DNA of 64,000 nucleotides from Lewinella sp. JB7 (GCF_024297185.1 NZ_JANCTD010000003.1:186001-250000), one strand, 5' to 3'. Shown: positions 50,869-60,634, counted from the first letter of the stretch. Made by a program: numbers and translations. Notes: generated by a model not told the origin, from the letters alone.

Positions 50869-51270
50869 ATGCGCTTCGTCCCTTCCCTACTGCTCCTGCT
50901 TATCCTCGCGACCTCCTGCGGCCGGGACGGGGAAGCTCCCGTCGTGGAAGCGGCCGAGTTGACGGGGCGGTGGGATCTGGTAGAGGCACGGCGCGACAAC
51001 GTGAAGACCAATCTGCTGGAGGGACTCTACTTCGTCTTCGGGGAGGGCGGACGGTTCGAAACCAATCTACTGACCAACGAAGCGCAGTCGGGCACCTATT
51101 CCCGCGATGGCACGGAAATCGTGACGACGGAGGTAGAGGCACCCATGACCTACGAAATCGAATCGCTCGATGAAGACGAGTTGCTCCTGCGATCGCGCTA
51201 CCAGGGATTTCTGTTCGACTTCCGCATGGAGCGTCACCGGAACCAGGGCGGGGGGTCGGACGCGGACTAG
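50869..51270 (+). CDS. Lipocalin-like lipoprotein
   Basis: 133 residues. Signal peptide with lipobox ATSC (Cys17). The mature part is beta-rich: AELTGRWDLVEARRDN, FVFGEGGRFETNL, QSGTYSRDGTEIVT, LLLRSRYQGFLFDFRMER. This is the G-x-W and strand pattern of short lipocalin-like (DUF4923/lipocalin_4-type) proteins. Role unknown. The last 4 bp overlap the opposite-strand ACP-like gene. Confidence 0.75.
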   Translation: MRFVPSLLLLLILATSCGRDGEAPVVEAAELTGRWDLVEARRDNVKTNLLEGLYFVFGEGGRFETNLLTNEAQSGTYSRDGTEIVTTEVEAPMTYEIESLDEDELLLRSRYQGFLFDFRMERHRNQGGGSDAD

Positions 51271-51527
51271 CGCAGGAAGAAGTGTTGCAGGTCGCCGATG
51301 GTTTCGACCTGACTGGCTTCCTCCTCGGTGAGGTAGTATTCCAGTTTACTTTCCAGGGTAGCGATCAGCAGTTCGACGTCCATGGTGTCGAGGAAGAGAT
51401 CTTCCCGCAGTCGGGTGAAGCCGTGCAAGCGGTGGCCGGGTTGGCGCAATTCGGAACTGAGGTTATACATTAGGGAAGCTGCGCGTGCGGCACTGGCTTC
51501 GGCGGAAATGCTAGTCATGATGTTCAT
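51267..51527 (-). CDS. Acyl carrier protein-like protein without the phosphopantetheine serine
   Basis: 86 residues, four-helix ACP pattern: HGFTRLREDLFLDTMDVELLIATLESKLEYYLTEEEASQVETIGDLQHFF aligns without gaps to an ACP. The D-S-L motif carrying 4'-phosphopantetheine is D-T-M here (Thr48), so the serine is lost. The start could be at M1, M4 or M20. It may be a structural homologue with a new role, or Thr might serve. No fatty-acid or polyketide gene is nearby. Confidence 0.65.
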   Translation of the reverse strand: MNIMTSISAEASAARAASLMYNLSSELRQPGHRLHGFTRLREDLFLDTMDVELLIATLESKLEYYLTEEEASQVETIGDLQHFFLR

Positions 51528-51703
51528 TTGGCAACCGGCCGGGGGAGGCGGGATTAGAAAGCGAATATTCGCTGAGGAGAACGATGTGATGGGGTTAAGC
51601 GTTGCCTAGGTGGTAAAATTTATTCTGAATGAAACCCTGGGACGCCTTTCGGCATTCCCTTCCGGCGACGCCATTGCGTGCGCCCTATTTAACTTGAGGC
51701 TTT

Positions 51704-52423
51704 ATGAGTGATTTTTCCGGGCTTGATCGTCAGGCCCCCCGTCGCTGGAACACCGAGCCCTTCGGTGAGAACAGTTGGACCATGTTCAAGGTCATCAGTG
51801 AGTTTGTCGAAGGATTCGAAGTGATGAACCGTATTGGCCCCTGTGTTAGTATTTTCGGATCGGCCCGTACTAAGCCCGATCATCCGTACTACAAGACCGC
51901 CACCGAGATCGGACGCCTACTCGTGCGCCAGGGCTACGGCATCATCACCGGGGGCGGCCCGGGCATTATGGAAGCCGGGAACAAGGGCGCCCACGACAGC
52001 AAGGGCGCCAGTATTGGGCTCAACATCGATCTTCCCTTCGAGCAGAGCAGCAATGCCTACGTAGACCACGACAAGGACATTGACTTCCGGTACTTCTTCG
52101 TACGCAAGGTCATGTTCGTCAAATACGCCCAGGCCTTCGTGTGTTGTCCCGGTGGTTTCGGTACCATGGACGAGCTGTTCGAGGTACTCACCCTGATCCA
52201 GACCAAGAAAATCACCCCGGTACCCGTCATTCTGGTAGGTAAGGACTACTGGTCGGGTCTGCGCGAGTGGATCTTCGATACGATGTCGACCCGGGAAAAG
52301 ACCATCAGTGAGGGCGATATTGATTTGCTGCCCGTCGTCGACACCCCCGAGGAGGTCCTGGCCATCATTCAGGAGTTCTACGACGAAAAGGGCGGCCGGC
52401 TGGAGCCTAACTATAAGTTGTAA
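51704..52423 (+). CDS. LOG family protein (TIGR00730)
   Basis: 239 residues. Hallmarks: VSIFGSARTKPDHPYY, GYGIITGGGPGIMEAGNKGA and the catalytic PGGFGTMDELFEVLTLIQTKKI (P-G-G-x-G-T-x-x-E). LOG proteins cleave N6-modified AMP to free base (cytokinin activation) or act as nucleotide 5'-monophosphate nucleosidases. Its last 17 bp overlap the DUF2254 gene on the other strand. Confidence 0.92.
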   Translation: MSDFSGLDRQAPRRWNTEPFGENSWTMFKVISEFVEGFEVMNRIGPCVSIFGSARTKPDHPYYKTATEIGRLLVRQGYGIITGGGPGIMEAGNKGAHDSKGASIGLNIDLPFEQSSNAYVDHDKDIDFRYFFVRKVMFVKYAQAFVCCPGGFGTMDELFEVLTLIQTKKITPVPVILVGKDYWSGLREWIFDTMSTREKTISEGDIDLLPVVDTPEEVLAIIQEFYDEKGGRLEPNYKL

Positions 52424-53780
52424 CCGCTCGGGTACCGGGCCGGTCGCGGTGGGTATCCCGCAGCAGTTCCAGCTCCCGGACGTCGCGCAGCCGGCGGCGT
52501 TGGGCCATCAACTCCCGGGCGATTACGCGGCGGTCGCTTGAGTTCAGGATGTTAGCCCTGGCGTCTTCCAGCAGGGCACGCATTTCCTCGCCGACGATGC
52601 GGCCGTAAGTGACCGACTGTCCGGCCAGCAACAAGAGATGAAACAGCATCTGGAATAACCGCCGTACAATCAGGGGGTCCTGCTTACCGTAACAGCGCAT
52701 CTCCTGCATCAGCGCGGTAAGTACCTCGTCGTAGTCGTGACGGGCGAACCAGACGTCCCCGCCCTGTTTGGCCCGAAAGTAGTTGTGGAGTGGTGCGGCC
52801 ATCAGCCGGCTGAGGATTTCGGTTTGCCGGTCGATCACCGTCAGGGCGGTTCCCGGGTCGTTGATGCCGGGTGAGAGGGCCTTCAGCGCGATCTCGGTGA
52901 GCTGCTTCAAATTGGGCAGGTACCAATCGTCAAAACGATCGTGGATCGGGGAGACCGTAGCCATGATCCGTTCGATCTGCTCCTCGGTGAGCTTTCGCTC
53001 GGACTGCAGCATGGGCAGTCCCTTGGGCACGAAGTCCCCCTTGCGTACCCCTATGTAAATACGGGTATCGTACTTTCCCGCGAGTTCGGACAGCGATTTA
53101 TGGTCTACGGTGCCTACGTAACCGCTGATGGGTGACGGGATCGCGTACCAGTCCTTGACTTCCCGGGGTATCGTACCCTCCGAGAACCCCTCCTGCTGCT
53201 GGTCGAATTCCGACTCGATGCCCCGCAGCGATACACGGGCCGAGGCATCAATGATGCTATCCACCTGGATCTTCTTCGTGATGGCCGTTACGAAATAGAC
53301 GAACAGGCACAGACAGGTGATCCCCAGTATGGTACAGACCAGAATAGAGAAGTTCGGAATTTTGTAGTCATCGTTGCTCCGGATGGACAGTAGGACCGTA
53401 ATCGTAAGCACGATGGTGGCCAGGTTCAGACCCATGACGAACTGCAGGGAGCGGTCGCCGGTCAGCTTGGGCAGCAGGCGGGGGCTGTAGCTGCTAGCTA
53501 CCTGGTTGAGCAGGATCATGATCTGGGAAAAGGTGAAGACCGTCAGGGTGATCAACCCCCCGATGAACATGCCCAGAATGGTACGGGCCGTATCCTGGCT
53601 CGTAATGGCCAGGGCGGGGAATATGTCCGTGGTACGCTGACTAATGCCGGTTCGGTTCTCTAGCCAGTAGAACAGAAACCCGAAGGTTACGGCCGCCACG
53701 ATCATGGGCACGGGAAGAAAAGCAACGCTGCGTACAGCCTGCTTACTAAAGGTGCGTACGAGTCGCGTTAGCTTATCCAT
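52407..53780 (-). CDS. DUF2254 domain-containing membrane protein
   Basis: 457 residues. Four membrane helices lie in the first ~170 residues (PVPMIVAAVTFGFLFYWL, ILGMFIGGLITLTVFTFSQIMILL, LQFVMGLNLATIVLTITVLL, ILVCTILGITCLCLFVYFV). The family signature ALSPGINDPGTALTVID is near residue 295, and TDIFPALAITSQDTARTIL is in the N-terminal region. DUF2254 proteins are widespread and of unknown function. The downstream ykgJ gene on the same strand ends 5 bp away from its start region. Confidence 0.9.
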   Translation of the reverse strand: MDKLTRLVRTFSKQAVRSVAFLPVPMIVAAVTFGFLFYWLENRTGISQRTTDIFPALAITSQDTARTILGMFIGGLITLTVFTFSQIMILLNQVASSYSPRLLPKLTGDRSLQFVMGLNLATIVLTITVLLSIRSNDDYKIPNFSILVCTILGITCLCLFVYFVTAITKKIQVDSIIDASARVSLRGIESEFDQQQEGFSEGTIPREVKDWYAIPSPISGYVGTVDHKSLSELAGKYDTRIYIGVRKGDFVPKGLPMLQSERKLTEEQIERIMATVSPIHDRFDDWYLPNLKQLTEIALKALSPGINDPGTALTVIDRQTEILSRLMAAPLHNYFRAKQGGDVWFARHDYDEVLTALMQEMRCYGKQDPLIVRRLFQMLFHLLLLAGQSVTYGRIVGEEMRALLEDARANILNSSDRRVIARELMAQRRRLRDVRELELLRDTHRDRPGTRAVTTYS

Positions 53781-53785
53781 GACGT

Positions 53786-54268
53786 TTAATTACGTAGCCT
53801 CCTTAAAATACGGGCAACGGCGGGGCATACCAGGGTGTTGCGGAGTGTCAACGGCAGAATCTGCAGCATGTTCTTGCGGTCGGTATGAGGATACTCCCGG
53901 CAGGCGCGGGGGCGGGCGGCGTACACCGAGCAATAGTTGTCGGGACCGAGAAAGGGACAGGGAGCGGAATTCAGCACGTAGTCCCCCTCGCCGTCGAGGT
54001 GCAGGTAGCGTTCCACCAGGTCCGCCGGACGAATCCCCAAATGACGCGCCAGGCGGTCGATGTCGATATCGCGAAAGATGGGACTGGTGGTCTTACAGCA
54101 ATTGGCGCAGTCCAGGCAGTCGATCTCCGCGAAGGACTCGTCGTGCAATTCGTGGAACTGCCGGTCGAGGTCCGCGGGGGGGCGACTGCGCAGCTTGCTG
54201 ACGAATTTACGGTTGGCCTTGTGTTCGCCGGCGGCCCGCTCCAGTTCCTTGTTCGGGTCTACCATCAC
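53786..54268 (-). CDS. YkgJ family cysteine cluster protein
   Basis: 160 residues. The Cys cluster has the pattern of the family: CLDCANCCKTTSP near residue 50, APCPFLGPDNYCSVY, RPRACREYPH and TLVCPAVARIL. These probably bind zinc or an Fe-S cluster. Function is unknown. Its start codon touches the thyA stop codon (one-base overlap), so it is translationally coupled to thyA and may be expressed with it. Confidence 0.9.
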   Translation of the reverse strand: MMVDPNKELERAAGEHKANRKFVSKLRSRPPADLDRQFHELHDESFAEIDCLDCANCCKTTSPIFRDIDIDRLARHLGIRPADLVERYLHLDGEGDYVLNSAPCPFLGPDNYCSVYAARPRACREYPHTDRKNMLQILPLTLRNTLVCPAVARILRRLRN

Positions 54269-55173
54269 TATACGGCGATGGGCGCCCGGATGGCGGGCCA
54301 GGGATCATAGTCCACCAATTCGATGTCCCCGTATCCGATCGTGAAGATGCCCGGAGCATCCTTGTTGATCCGGAGGCGGGGCAGCGGTCGGGGGCTGCGC
54401 GTCAGTTGTTCACGGGCCTGTTCCAGGTGGTTGCTATAGAGGTGGGCGTCGCCGAGGGTATGCACGAATTCGCCAACCTGTAGCCCGCACTCCCGGGCTA
54501 CGAGGTGCGTCAGTAAGGCGTAAGAAGCAATATTGAAGGGTACTCCGAGAAACACGTCGGCGGAGCGCTGGTAGAGTTGGCAGCTCAGTCGCCCTTCAGC
54601 CACGTAGAACTGAAAGAGAGTATGGCAGGGGGGTAATCCGGCCTTTACCATGGCCGGAATATCGTTCGGGTTCCAGGCCGTTACCAGGAGCCGTCGACTA
54701 TCCGGGCTGGACCGGATGCCCTCGATCACGTCGCGCAGTTGGTCGACCCCGTTGAAGTCGCGCCACTGTCTGCCGTAGACCGGTCCGAGTTCGCCCCAGG
54801 TAGCCGCGAAGGCTTCATCTTCAGCGATGCGGGCGGTGAACGTACGCATGGCATCCTTCCAGGCCGGGCTGTGCTTGGGCAGCGCGTCGTCCTGTCCCGT
54901 TTCCTGTAGGTAGTGCTGGAAGGGCCATTCGTTCCAGATGCGCACGCCGTTACGGACCAGATACCGAATATTGATATCGCCCCGGATAAACCAGAGCAGC
55001 TCGTGGACGACGCTCTTCCAGTGTACGCGCTTCGTGGTCAGGAGAGGGAATCCCTCAGCGAGGGGGTAGCGCGACTGGTGGCCGAATACGGACAGCGTAC
55101 CCGTGCCCGTGCGGTCCCCTTTCCGGGTGCCGTTGGCAAGAATGTGACGAAGGAGGTCGTGATAGACTTGCAT
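54268..55173 (-). CDS. thyA: Thymidylate synthase
   Basis: 301 residues from ATG at 55173 ([12 protein letters not shown]); an earlier in-frame start has no similarity. Signatures: [43 protein letters not shown], the catalytic Cys in [40 protein letters not shown] and [12 protein letters not shown]. ThyA makes dTMP from dUMP using methylene-tetrahydrofolate. The gene is followed by ykgJ (coupled). Confidence 0.96.
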   Translation of the reverse strand: MQVYHDLLRHILANGTRKGDRTGTGTLSVFGHQSRYPLAEGFPLLTTKRVHWKSVVHELLWFIRGDINIRYLVRNGVRIWNEWPFQHYLQETGQDDALPKHSPAWKDAMRTFTARIAEDEAFAATWGELGPVYGRQWRDFNGVDQLRDVIEGIRSSPDSRRLLVTAWNPNDIPAMVKAGLPPCHTLFQFYVAEGRLSCQLYQRSADVFLGVPFNIASYALLTHLVARECGLQVGEFVHTLGDAHLYSNHLEQAREQLTRSPRPLPRLRINKDAPGIFTIGYGDIELVDYDPWPAIRAPIAV

Positions 55174-55312
55174 GGGTGGTAAGCAGTCGTTTGTGGCGGT
55201 ACGTATGCCGAATTCCGGCGGAAAGGTAAAACTATAATGACGGATCGACCCTTTAACACGGGAATTAGCGGGCCTACTCACCTTTTCGCCCTCACCCCAC
55301 CCCGTCGCAGGG

Positions 55313-56152
55313 ATGAACGATAAACACGAATACATGGATGTGGATGTTTACGCCGGTAAGTCGGCCATTGTCACCGGTGCCGCCAGGGGCATTGGGTTTG
55401 GTATTGCCCAGCACCTAGTTGCCGGGGGCGCTACGGTAGTGCTCAACGACGTCGACGCGCCGTCAACCGAACGTGCGGTAGCCGAATTGAACGCCCGGGG
55501 GCCGGGAAGGGCCATCGCCTATACCGGTGACGCGAGCGACGTGGACTTCATTTACGCCATGGTGGCCCACGCAGCGGGACTGGAGGGCTGCCGCTTTGAG
55601 ATCGTGGTGGCCAATGCGGGGCGGACGGAGTTCGGCGACTTTTTCGACTTCACCGAGGAAAGCTTCCAGAAGGTGGTCGATCTTAACCTGAAGGGCACCT
55701 TTTTCCTTACGCAGGCCGCCGCCCGGCAGCTGCGCGCGCAGGCTGCGGGTGGCCGCATCATCCTGATTGGCTCCAACGTGGGCAGTCGGGCGTACAACAA
55801 CCTCACCGCTTACGGAATGTCGAAGGCCGCGATCGCCATGCTGGCCCGTCAGTTGGTCCTCGATCTGGGTCCTTTGGGAATCACGGTGAACTGCGTGGCG
55901 CCGGGAGCTACGCTTACGGAGCGGACCGCCCTGGAGGAACCCGATTACGCCGGCATCTGGTCCCAACTGAACCCCGACGGCCGCGTCGGGTTGCCCGAGG
56001 ACGTTGCGGCGGCCGTGGGGTTCTTTCTGAGTCCGGCCGCCGGTCACGTCACCGGACAGGAACTGTTCGTCGACGGCGGTTGGACGGGCTATGCTCCCTC
56101 CCCCTATTTCGCCGAGCAAATCCGGCAGTGGGAGAAAAAAGGGCCGCGGTAA
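55313..56152 (+). CDS. SDR family oxidoreductase
   Basis: 279 residues from ATG at 55313 (ATG at 55334 possible). Cofactor motif [15 protein letters not shown] in [10 protein letters not shown], catalytic Ser in LIGSNVGS, and Tyr-Lys in YGMSKAA. The last part ([13 protein letters not shown]) matches NAD(P)-dependent glucose or 3-oxoacyl-type SDRs. The substrate is not clear. It stands alone on the plus strand. Confidence 0.92.
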   Translation: MNDKHEYMDVDVYAGKSAIVTGAARGIGFGIAQHLVAGGATVVLNDVDAPSTERAVAELNARGPGRAIAYTGDASDVDFIYAMVAHAAGLEGCRFEIVVANAGRTEFGDFFDFTEESFQKVVDLNLKGTFFLTQAAARQLRAQAAGGRIILIGSNVGSRAYNNLTAYGMSKAAIAMLARQLVLDLGPLGITVNCVAPGATLTERTALEEPDYAGIWSQLNPDGRVGLPEDVAAAVGFFLSPAAGHVTGQELFVDGGWTGYAPSPYFAEQIRQWEKKGPR

Positions 56153-56225
56153 GTCCACCTTTTAGCCGTTGCGACGTTCAACAGGCTGAATTGCTTTCTT
56201 CAGAATTTGTTAAACCAACCATATT

Positions 56226-56870
56226 ATGCAACGCATCACCTGCTATTGCCTCGTTTTTTGCGGCCTGCTCTTCGCGGCCAGCTGTAATACGCCACCCACC
56301 GGCAATACGGCGGAGGCTAATCAAACGCCCGCCACCGGAGCAAATGCCACGACCGCGGACCAGTCCGCCAACGACATGTCCGGTCGTGACTACACGGTCA
56401 CTACCCTCGACACCACCATCAAAAGTCCCCGCAAGGAGATGAAGGCTACCGTAGACGGCGTCAGCATTACCGTCAACTACGGCAGCCCCGCCGTCAACGG
56501 CCGCACCATCTACGGTGATCTGGTCCCCTACGGAAAAGTATGGCGGACGGGTGCCAACGAAGCTACCCGGATCACCTTCGGCCAGCCCGTGAAGGTCGGC
56601 ACGGAGGGTACCACCCTAGAAGCCGGCACCTACTCCCTGTTCACCCTCCCCGCTTCCAAGGATGACTGGACGATCATTTTCAACAAGACCGCCGATCAGT
56701 GGGGAGCGTATGACTACGCCGAAGGCGACGACGTAGCACGCATCAAGGGCACCGCCAAGTCCAGCGGCGCTGCCGCGGAGCGGATGGATTTCGCCGTTAG
56801 CGGCAACGAAATTCAGCTTATGTGGTCGGATCTGACGATCAGTTTTCCCGTAGCTGCCGCGGCTAAGTAA
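56226..56870 (+). CDS. DUF2911 domain lipoprotein
   Basis: 214 residues with a lipoprotein signal (CGLLFAASC, Cys20). A Thr/Ala/Asn-rich linker precedes the DUF2911 domain, which starts SPRKEMKATVDGVSITVNYGSPAVNGRTIYGDLVPYGKVWRTGANEATRITF and continues to GTYSLFTLPASKDDWTIIFNK. DUF2911 is a Bacteroidota family of periplasmic proteins of unknown role. Confidence 0.9.
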   Translation: MQRITCYCLVFCGLLFAASCNTPPTGNTAEANQTPATGANATTADQSANDMSGRDYTVTTLDTTIKSPRKEMKATVDGVSITVNYGSPAVNGRTIYGDLVPYGKVWRTGANEATRITFGQPVKVGTEGTTLEAGTYSLFTLPASKDDWTIIFNKTADQWGAYDYAEGDDVARIKGTAKSSGAAAERMDFAVSGNEIQLMWSDLTISFPVAAAAK

Positions 56871-56879
56871 CCCGCGCCC

Positions 56880-57833
56880 TTACCGACGGCCGCCGCCCCT
56901 CCGGCTGCGGCCGATCAAGTCGAGCCCCTCGTCAGGTTTAGCCACCTCGCGAGGGGCTTCTTCGTATTTGTGGGTAAAGACCTGTTCTTCTTCCCGCCAC
57001 AAGCCCGCCGGAGTCATTTTCAGCAAGTGGTAACTTCCGTCGGGCATATTAACCGGTCCCTCCCCGTAGTTCCCCGGTACCATAATGAGGTTTTCGTATA
57101 CGATGCCCCCCAGGTCCTCATCGTATCGTAGGGCCACGGTCGCTTCGGCTCCGTACTCGAGGATGATCCGCGCCCGGTCGCTCAGCAGGAGGTCCGAATC
57201 GGTGTAGGTTTCGAATACCGGCAGACCGAACTTCGGTTTTCCGGTCGCGTCGAAGTGAAGTACGTCCAGCACCTTTCGACGACGGTAAGTACCGTAGCTA
57301 TCGTAGCCGAGCACGAAGTAGTAAGGTCGATCTTGGTGAATCCCCCCCTCCAGGAGTCGGTAAACGGCGTAGCCCAGCCAGTTATCGGCACCGACAACGG
57401 CATTCTCGGGATTCTCTAGCCATTCGTCGCCCCGATCGAGCAGCGGAAACAGCTCCAACTGCACGGCATTTTTTTGAATGGCCCCGTAGTGGCGGTACTG
57501 ATCCCGATCCACATTGAGCTCCCAGGTGAAGACGCGGAAGGTACTGTCGGGGGGATACTGCACGCTCAAACCCGGCAGCGCGGAGAAGTCGTAGGTAAAG
57601 GAGTGCGAGCGATCGAGCGCCGTCACCAGTTCCCGGATTAGGTCGCGGCAGGCGGTGAAGCGGGCCGTCTCCGAACTATCGGTATAGACCGTCGAAAGCA
57701 GCGCGGTCATGGAAACCCGGGCCTCGTCCAGCGCACGCCGGTCTTCCGCGGCCAGGGCGGCGGTGGACCGCTGGGCACCGAGCGTCATCGTAATGAACAA
57801 CAGCGGCAGGTAAAACAATGTACGTGTGTTCAT
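56880..57833 (-). CDS. Hypothetical secreted protein
   Basis: 317 residues with a signal peptide (MNTRTLFYLPLLFITMTLGAQ). Helical N terminus (EARVSMTALLSTVYTDSSETARFTACRDLIRELVTAL), then a beta-rich region with repeating patterns such as DRPYYFVLGYDSYGTYRRRKVLDVLHFD and ARIILEYGAEATVALRYDEDLGG. The basic Gly/Arg tail (GRSRRGGGRR) is unusual. No known domain is recognised. Probably periplasmic or surface. Confidence 0.75.
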   Translation of the reverse strand: MNTRTLFYLPLLFITMTLGAQRSTAALAAEDRRALDEARVSMTALLSTVYTDSSETARFTACRDLIRELVTALDRSHSFTYDFSALPGLSVQYPPDSTFRVFTWELNVDRDQYRHYGAIQKNAVQLELFPLLDRGDEWLENPENAVVGADNWLGYAVYRLLEGGIHQDRPYYFVLGYDSYGTYRRRKVLDVLHFDATGKPKFGLPVFETYTDSDLLLSDRARIILEYGAEATVALRYDEDLGGIVYENLIMVPGNYGEGPVNMPDGSYHLLKMTPAGLWREEEQVFTHKYEEAPREVAKPDEGLDLIGRSRRGGGRR

Positions 57834-57894
57834 AGAAGCATTAGCTAACCCAACTAATACGCCGCAACGCTCGCGATAGTATTACCGCGGCGCA

Positions 57895-57902
57895 TACATT
57901 TA
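57895..57902 (+). promoter_or_regulatory. -7-like element TACATTTA, possible leaderless start
   Basis: TACATTTA four bases before the ATG at 57907; seven of eight consensus positions match. Confidence 0.35.
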
Positions 57903-57906
57903 CATT

Positions 57907-58674
57907 ATGATAACAGTCGACTTCAGCGGCCGGACGGCCCTCATTACGGGCAGCAGCCGGGGCGTGGGCAGGGCTACGGCGCAACTCTTCGCCCGGGCCG
58001 GTGCCCGCGTATGCGTTCACTACCGATCGGGGGTGGAGGAGGCGAAAGCCGTGCTGACCTCCCTACCCGGCGCCGGTCACTGTATGCTGCAGGCCGACCT
58101 GAGTGATCCGGCCGCGGCGCGGCGGTTAATCGATAGTGCGATCACCAAACTCGGCCACCTGGATATCCTGGTGAATAATGCCGGCATCTTCCGCTCCCAC
58201 CCCGTAGACGGTAGCCTATCTTTTGAGAGTTGGTTAAGTACCTTCCGCGAAACCCTGGACACGAATCTCGTAGGTCCGGCCGCGGCGGCGTACCAGGCCA
58301 TTCAGCACATGCGCGGCCGCGGCGGAGGCACCATCGTCAACATCGGGAGCCGGGGCGCCTACCGCGGTGAGGCCGGGCAAGTGGGCTACGGAGCGGCCAA
58401 AGCCGGTCTGCACAGTCTCAGTCAATCGCTCGCGCAGGAAGTCGGGAAGGACAACATCACCGTGCACGCCGTTGCTCCGGGCTTCATCGAAACCGCCATG
58501 GTGCGCCCCCACCTCCAGGGGGACGCCGGGGTGGCCGTCAGGGCCCAGAGTCCGCTCAATCGCGTGGCTACCGTAGAGGAGGTTGCCCGCGCGGTACTGT
58601 ACCTGGCCAGTCCCGAAGCTAAGTTCACTACCGGCAGCGTCCTCGACCTGAACGGGGCCAGTTATCTGCACTGA
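57907..58674 (+). CDS. SDR family oxidoreductase
   Basis: 255 residues. TGSSRGVGRATA, LVNNAGIF, catalytic Ser in VNIGSRG, Tyr-Lys in YGAAKAG, and the tail GSVLDLNGASYL, as in 3-oxoacyl-[ACP] reductase-like SDRs (FabG family). The exact reaction is unknown. The next gene starts 2 bp after the stop codon, so both are likely one transcript. Confidence 0.9.
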   Translation: MITVDFSGRTALITGSSRGVGRATAQLFARAGARVCVHYRSGVEEAKAVLTSLPGAGHCMLQADLSDPAAARRLIDSAITKLGHLDILVNNAGIFRSHPVDGSLSFESWLSTFRETLDTNLVGPAAAAYQAIQHMRGRGGGTIVNIGSRGAYRGEAGQVGYGAAKAGLHSLSQSLAQEVGKDNITVHAVAPGFIETAMVRPHLQGDAGVAVRAQSPLNRVATVEEVARAVLYLASPEAKFTTGSVLDLNGASYLH

Positions 58675-58676
58675 TC

Positions 58677-59099
58677 ATGGAGGAACAGTCGATCTACGAA
58701 ATTGCCGAATCCAGTATTTACCACTTCGCCGAGTGGTTAAAACTGGTCGTTGAACTCTGTGGCGTCCTGGTAATCGCCTGGGGCGTGGCCATTTCCCTCT
58801 GGCTCTACGCCAGCCGCATATTTACGCGACGCGAGCAGGACTTCGTAGCGCTGCGCCTGGCGCTGGCCCGCTACCTGATCGTCGCCCTGGAGTTTCAACT
58901 CGCGGCCGACATCATCAGTACGGCCATCGCGCCGGGTTGGGACCAGATCGGTAAGCTGGCCGCCATCGCTACCATCCGTACCGTGCTTAACTATTTTCTG
59001 GAGAAGGAGATCGACAGTGAAGTAAAAGCCATCAAGAGCGGCGATAAGGACACCTTCGACAACCGTATGGAAGACGCCGCCGACGAGCCCCGGACGTAG
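58677..59099 (+). CDS. DUF1622 family membrane protein
   Basis: 140 residues. Two or three membrane helices (LKLVVELCGVLVIAWGVAISLWLYA; ALARYLIVALEFQLAADII; WDQIGKLAAIATIRTVLNYFL), the signature of DUF1622. The C-terminal tail is charged. Role unknown. Starts 2 bp after the SDR gene. The 3' end stands 9 bp from the opposite-strand gene. Confidence 0.9.
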   Translation: MEEQSIYEIAESSIYHFAEWLKLVVELCGVLVIAWGVAISLWLYASRIFTRREQDFVALRLALARYLIVALEFQLAADIISTAIAPGWDQIGKLAAIATIRTVLNYFLEKEIDSEVKAIKSGDKDTFDNRMEDAADEPRT

Positions 59100-59108
59100 G
59101 CTAAGCTA

Positions 59109-60230
59109 TTATTCGTTGCACCTAGTGAAGACGGCGGCATCGACCGGCTCCTGGACGCAGACTTTCCACGCATCGGTACCGATGCGGTATGCCCGGAACC
59201 GGACGTAGGATCGGGTAGTGAAATAGGTGTACTGAACTAAAGTCTCGCCCCGCCGCGGTCCGTTCGTGATATCGCCCCGCCGCTGTTCGTCCGGATAGTA
59301 GCGGTGGCCGCCATTGACTAGCGCCCCGGGGTGCTCCCCCGCCCCGGAAAATCCGAGCTGAGTCAACTCCTCCCGGTTCAGGGGGCGCTCTTCGTAGTAG
59401 GCCCACCTGCCCCGCAGCATTTCGGCATGGAAATAGCGCTTACCCCAGCCGTCACTCAGGACGATCACGCGGGATCGGGGATGGTGGGCATTTTCCCAGT
59501 TGATCGACGTGGTATGCAGGACGCGGTGCACGCATGCCGCGAGAAGTAGGCTTTGTCCTTCCTCCACGCGACACAATGCGAACGGTTCGGATTGGCGGGA
59601 GAGACGATGCCGTGGGAGTGGCCTCGGTGGCGAAGCGGGTACGGTCTCCTCACGCTGCCGCATTTTGGCGGGGAGGGGATGGCGGACGGGGTTCTCCCCG
59701 GGCAACTTCAGGGGATGCTCCGGACCTCCGTCTCCGGATAGTTGAAGAAATACCGCGATTTCCCGTTCCAGGCGCGTTAGCAGGTCGCGATTCAGGTGGG
59801 GATATAGAAGGTTGATACGACTACCGTCCACTCGCTCAGCCCGGAGTTGCCAGTACGCTGCGGTTGCCCCCTCCGCGGGACCCTCCACCGCCGCATCCAC
59901 GTACAGCCGACGGATATCCCGGGCCGGGATGGTGACGTGGCGCATCCAGGTCGGCAGTGGTCCGTGGGTGACCCGCAACTCCCGAGCCGTCGCCGAGACA
60001 ACCGTCGTATTGACGAAGAGGGCAACGACGGAGTACAGCAATAAAGCGGCGACGAGCAGATGAAACACGATCGGCCACCCGGCGTCAAACAGGAGGAAGA
60101 TGTAAAGCAGTCCGTCCCAGATCAGGGAAAACACCAAAAGTGCGTAGGTGGCCGGTGTCCGCCACGAATACGTTACGAGCAGTTCGTTGCCCCTTCGTTC
60201 GATCCGTATGTTGTGGTCAGTGATCCGCAT
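59109..60230 (-). CDS. Hypothetical membrane protein with DUF4178-like C-terminal region
   Basis: 373 residues. Two membrane helices at ~25-70 (YALLVFSLIWDGLLYIFLLF; IVFHLLVAALLLYSVVALF), then a soluble region with a PH-like beta pattern, and a C-terminal part rich in aromatic strands (KRYFHAEMLRGRWAYYEERPLNREELTQLG, TYFTTRSYVRFRAYRIG). The C-terminal part fits DUF4178 only loosely. Function unknown. Confidence 0.65.
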   Translation of the reverse strand: MRITDHNIRIERRGNELLVTYSWRTPATYALLVFSLIWDGLLYIFLLFDAGWPIVFHLLVAALLLYSVVALFVNTTVVSATARELRVTHGPLPTWMRHVTIPARDIRRLYVDAAVEGPAEGATAAYWQLRAERVDGSRINLLYPHLNRDLLTRLEREIAVFLQLSGDGGPEHPLKLPGENPVRHPLPAKMRQREETVPASPPRPLPRHRLSRQSEPFALCRVEEGQSLLLAACVHRVLHTTSINWENAHHPRSRVIVLSDGWGKRYFHAEMLRGRWAYYEERPLNREELTQLGFSGAGEHPGALVNGGHRYYPDEQRRGDITNGPRRGETLVQYTYFTTRSYVRFRAYRIGTDAWKVCVQEPVDAAVFTRCNE

Positions 60231-60304
60231 GGAAGGGGATTAGCGCTTGCTCCGGCCGAACACGGCGCGTCGCCGCGGGCTTCTACAGGAAAATTCAGCG
60301 GACA

Positions 60305-60634
60305 ATGGCCGATAAATCGACTCAAGAAATTTACGACGCTTTCCGGGAAGCGGTCAATATGGCCCCCCAGGAACTGGAGAACTGGCTGGCTACCGATGCA
60401 TCCAAGTCCGTAGGGGATGACCGGGAGGGCGAAAGCACCGGACATAAGAGCGGAAAGAAAATCGTCGCGATCAAGCGCAAGAAGAAGGCTGACCTGACCG
60501 ACGCGGACTACCAGCACATGAACAAGGTCGTAGGGTACGTGCACCGCCATCTGGCCCAGCGCCCCCAGGGCGACATCGAGGATACGAACTGGACGTACAG
60601 CCTGAAGAACTGGGGCCACGACCCCACCAAGTAG
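60305..60634 (+). CDS. DUF3140 domain-containing protein
   Basis: 109 residues. The family pattern is clear: QEIYDAFREAVNMAPQELENWLATDASKSVG, SGKKIVAIKRKKKADLTDADYQHMNKVVGYVHRHLAQRP and the C-terminal WTYSLKNWGHDP. DUF3140 proteins are small, soluble and of unknown function; their charged linker suggests nucleic acid binding but this is unproven. Lies 54 bp before the cyclase gene. Confidence 0.92.
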   Translation: MADKSTQEIYDAFREAVNMAPQELENWLATDASKSVGDDREGESTGHKSGKKIVAIKRKKKADLTDADYQHMNKVVGYVHRHLAQRPQGDIEDTNWTYSLKNWGHDPTK

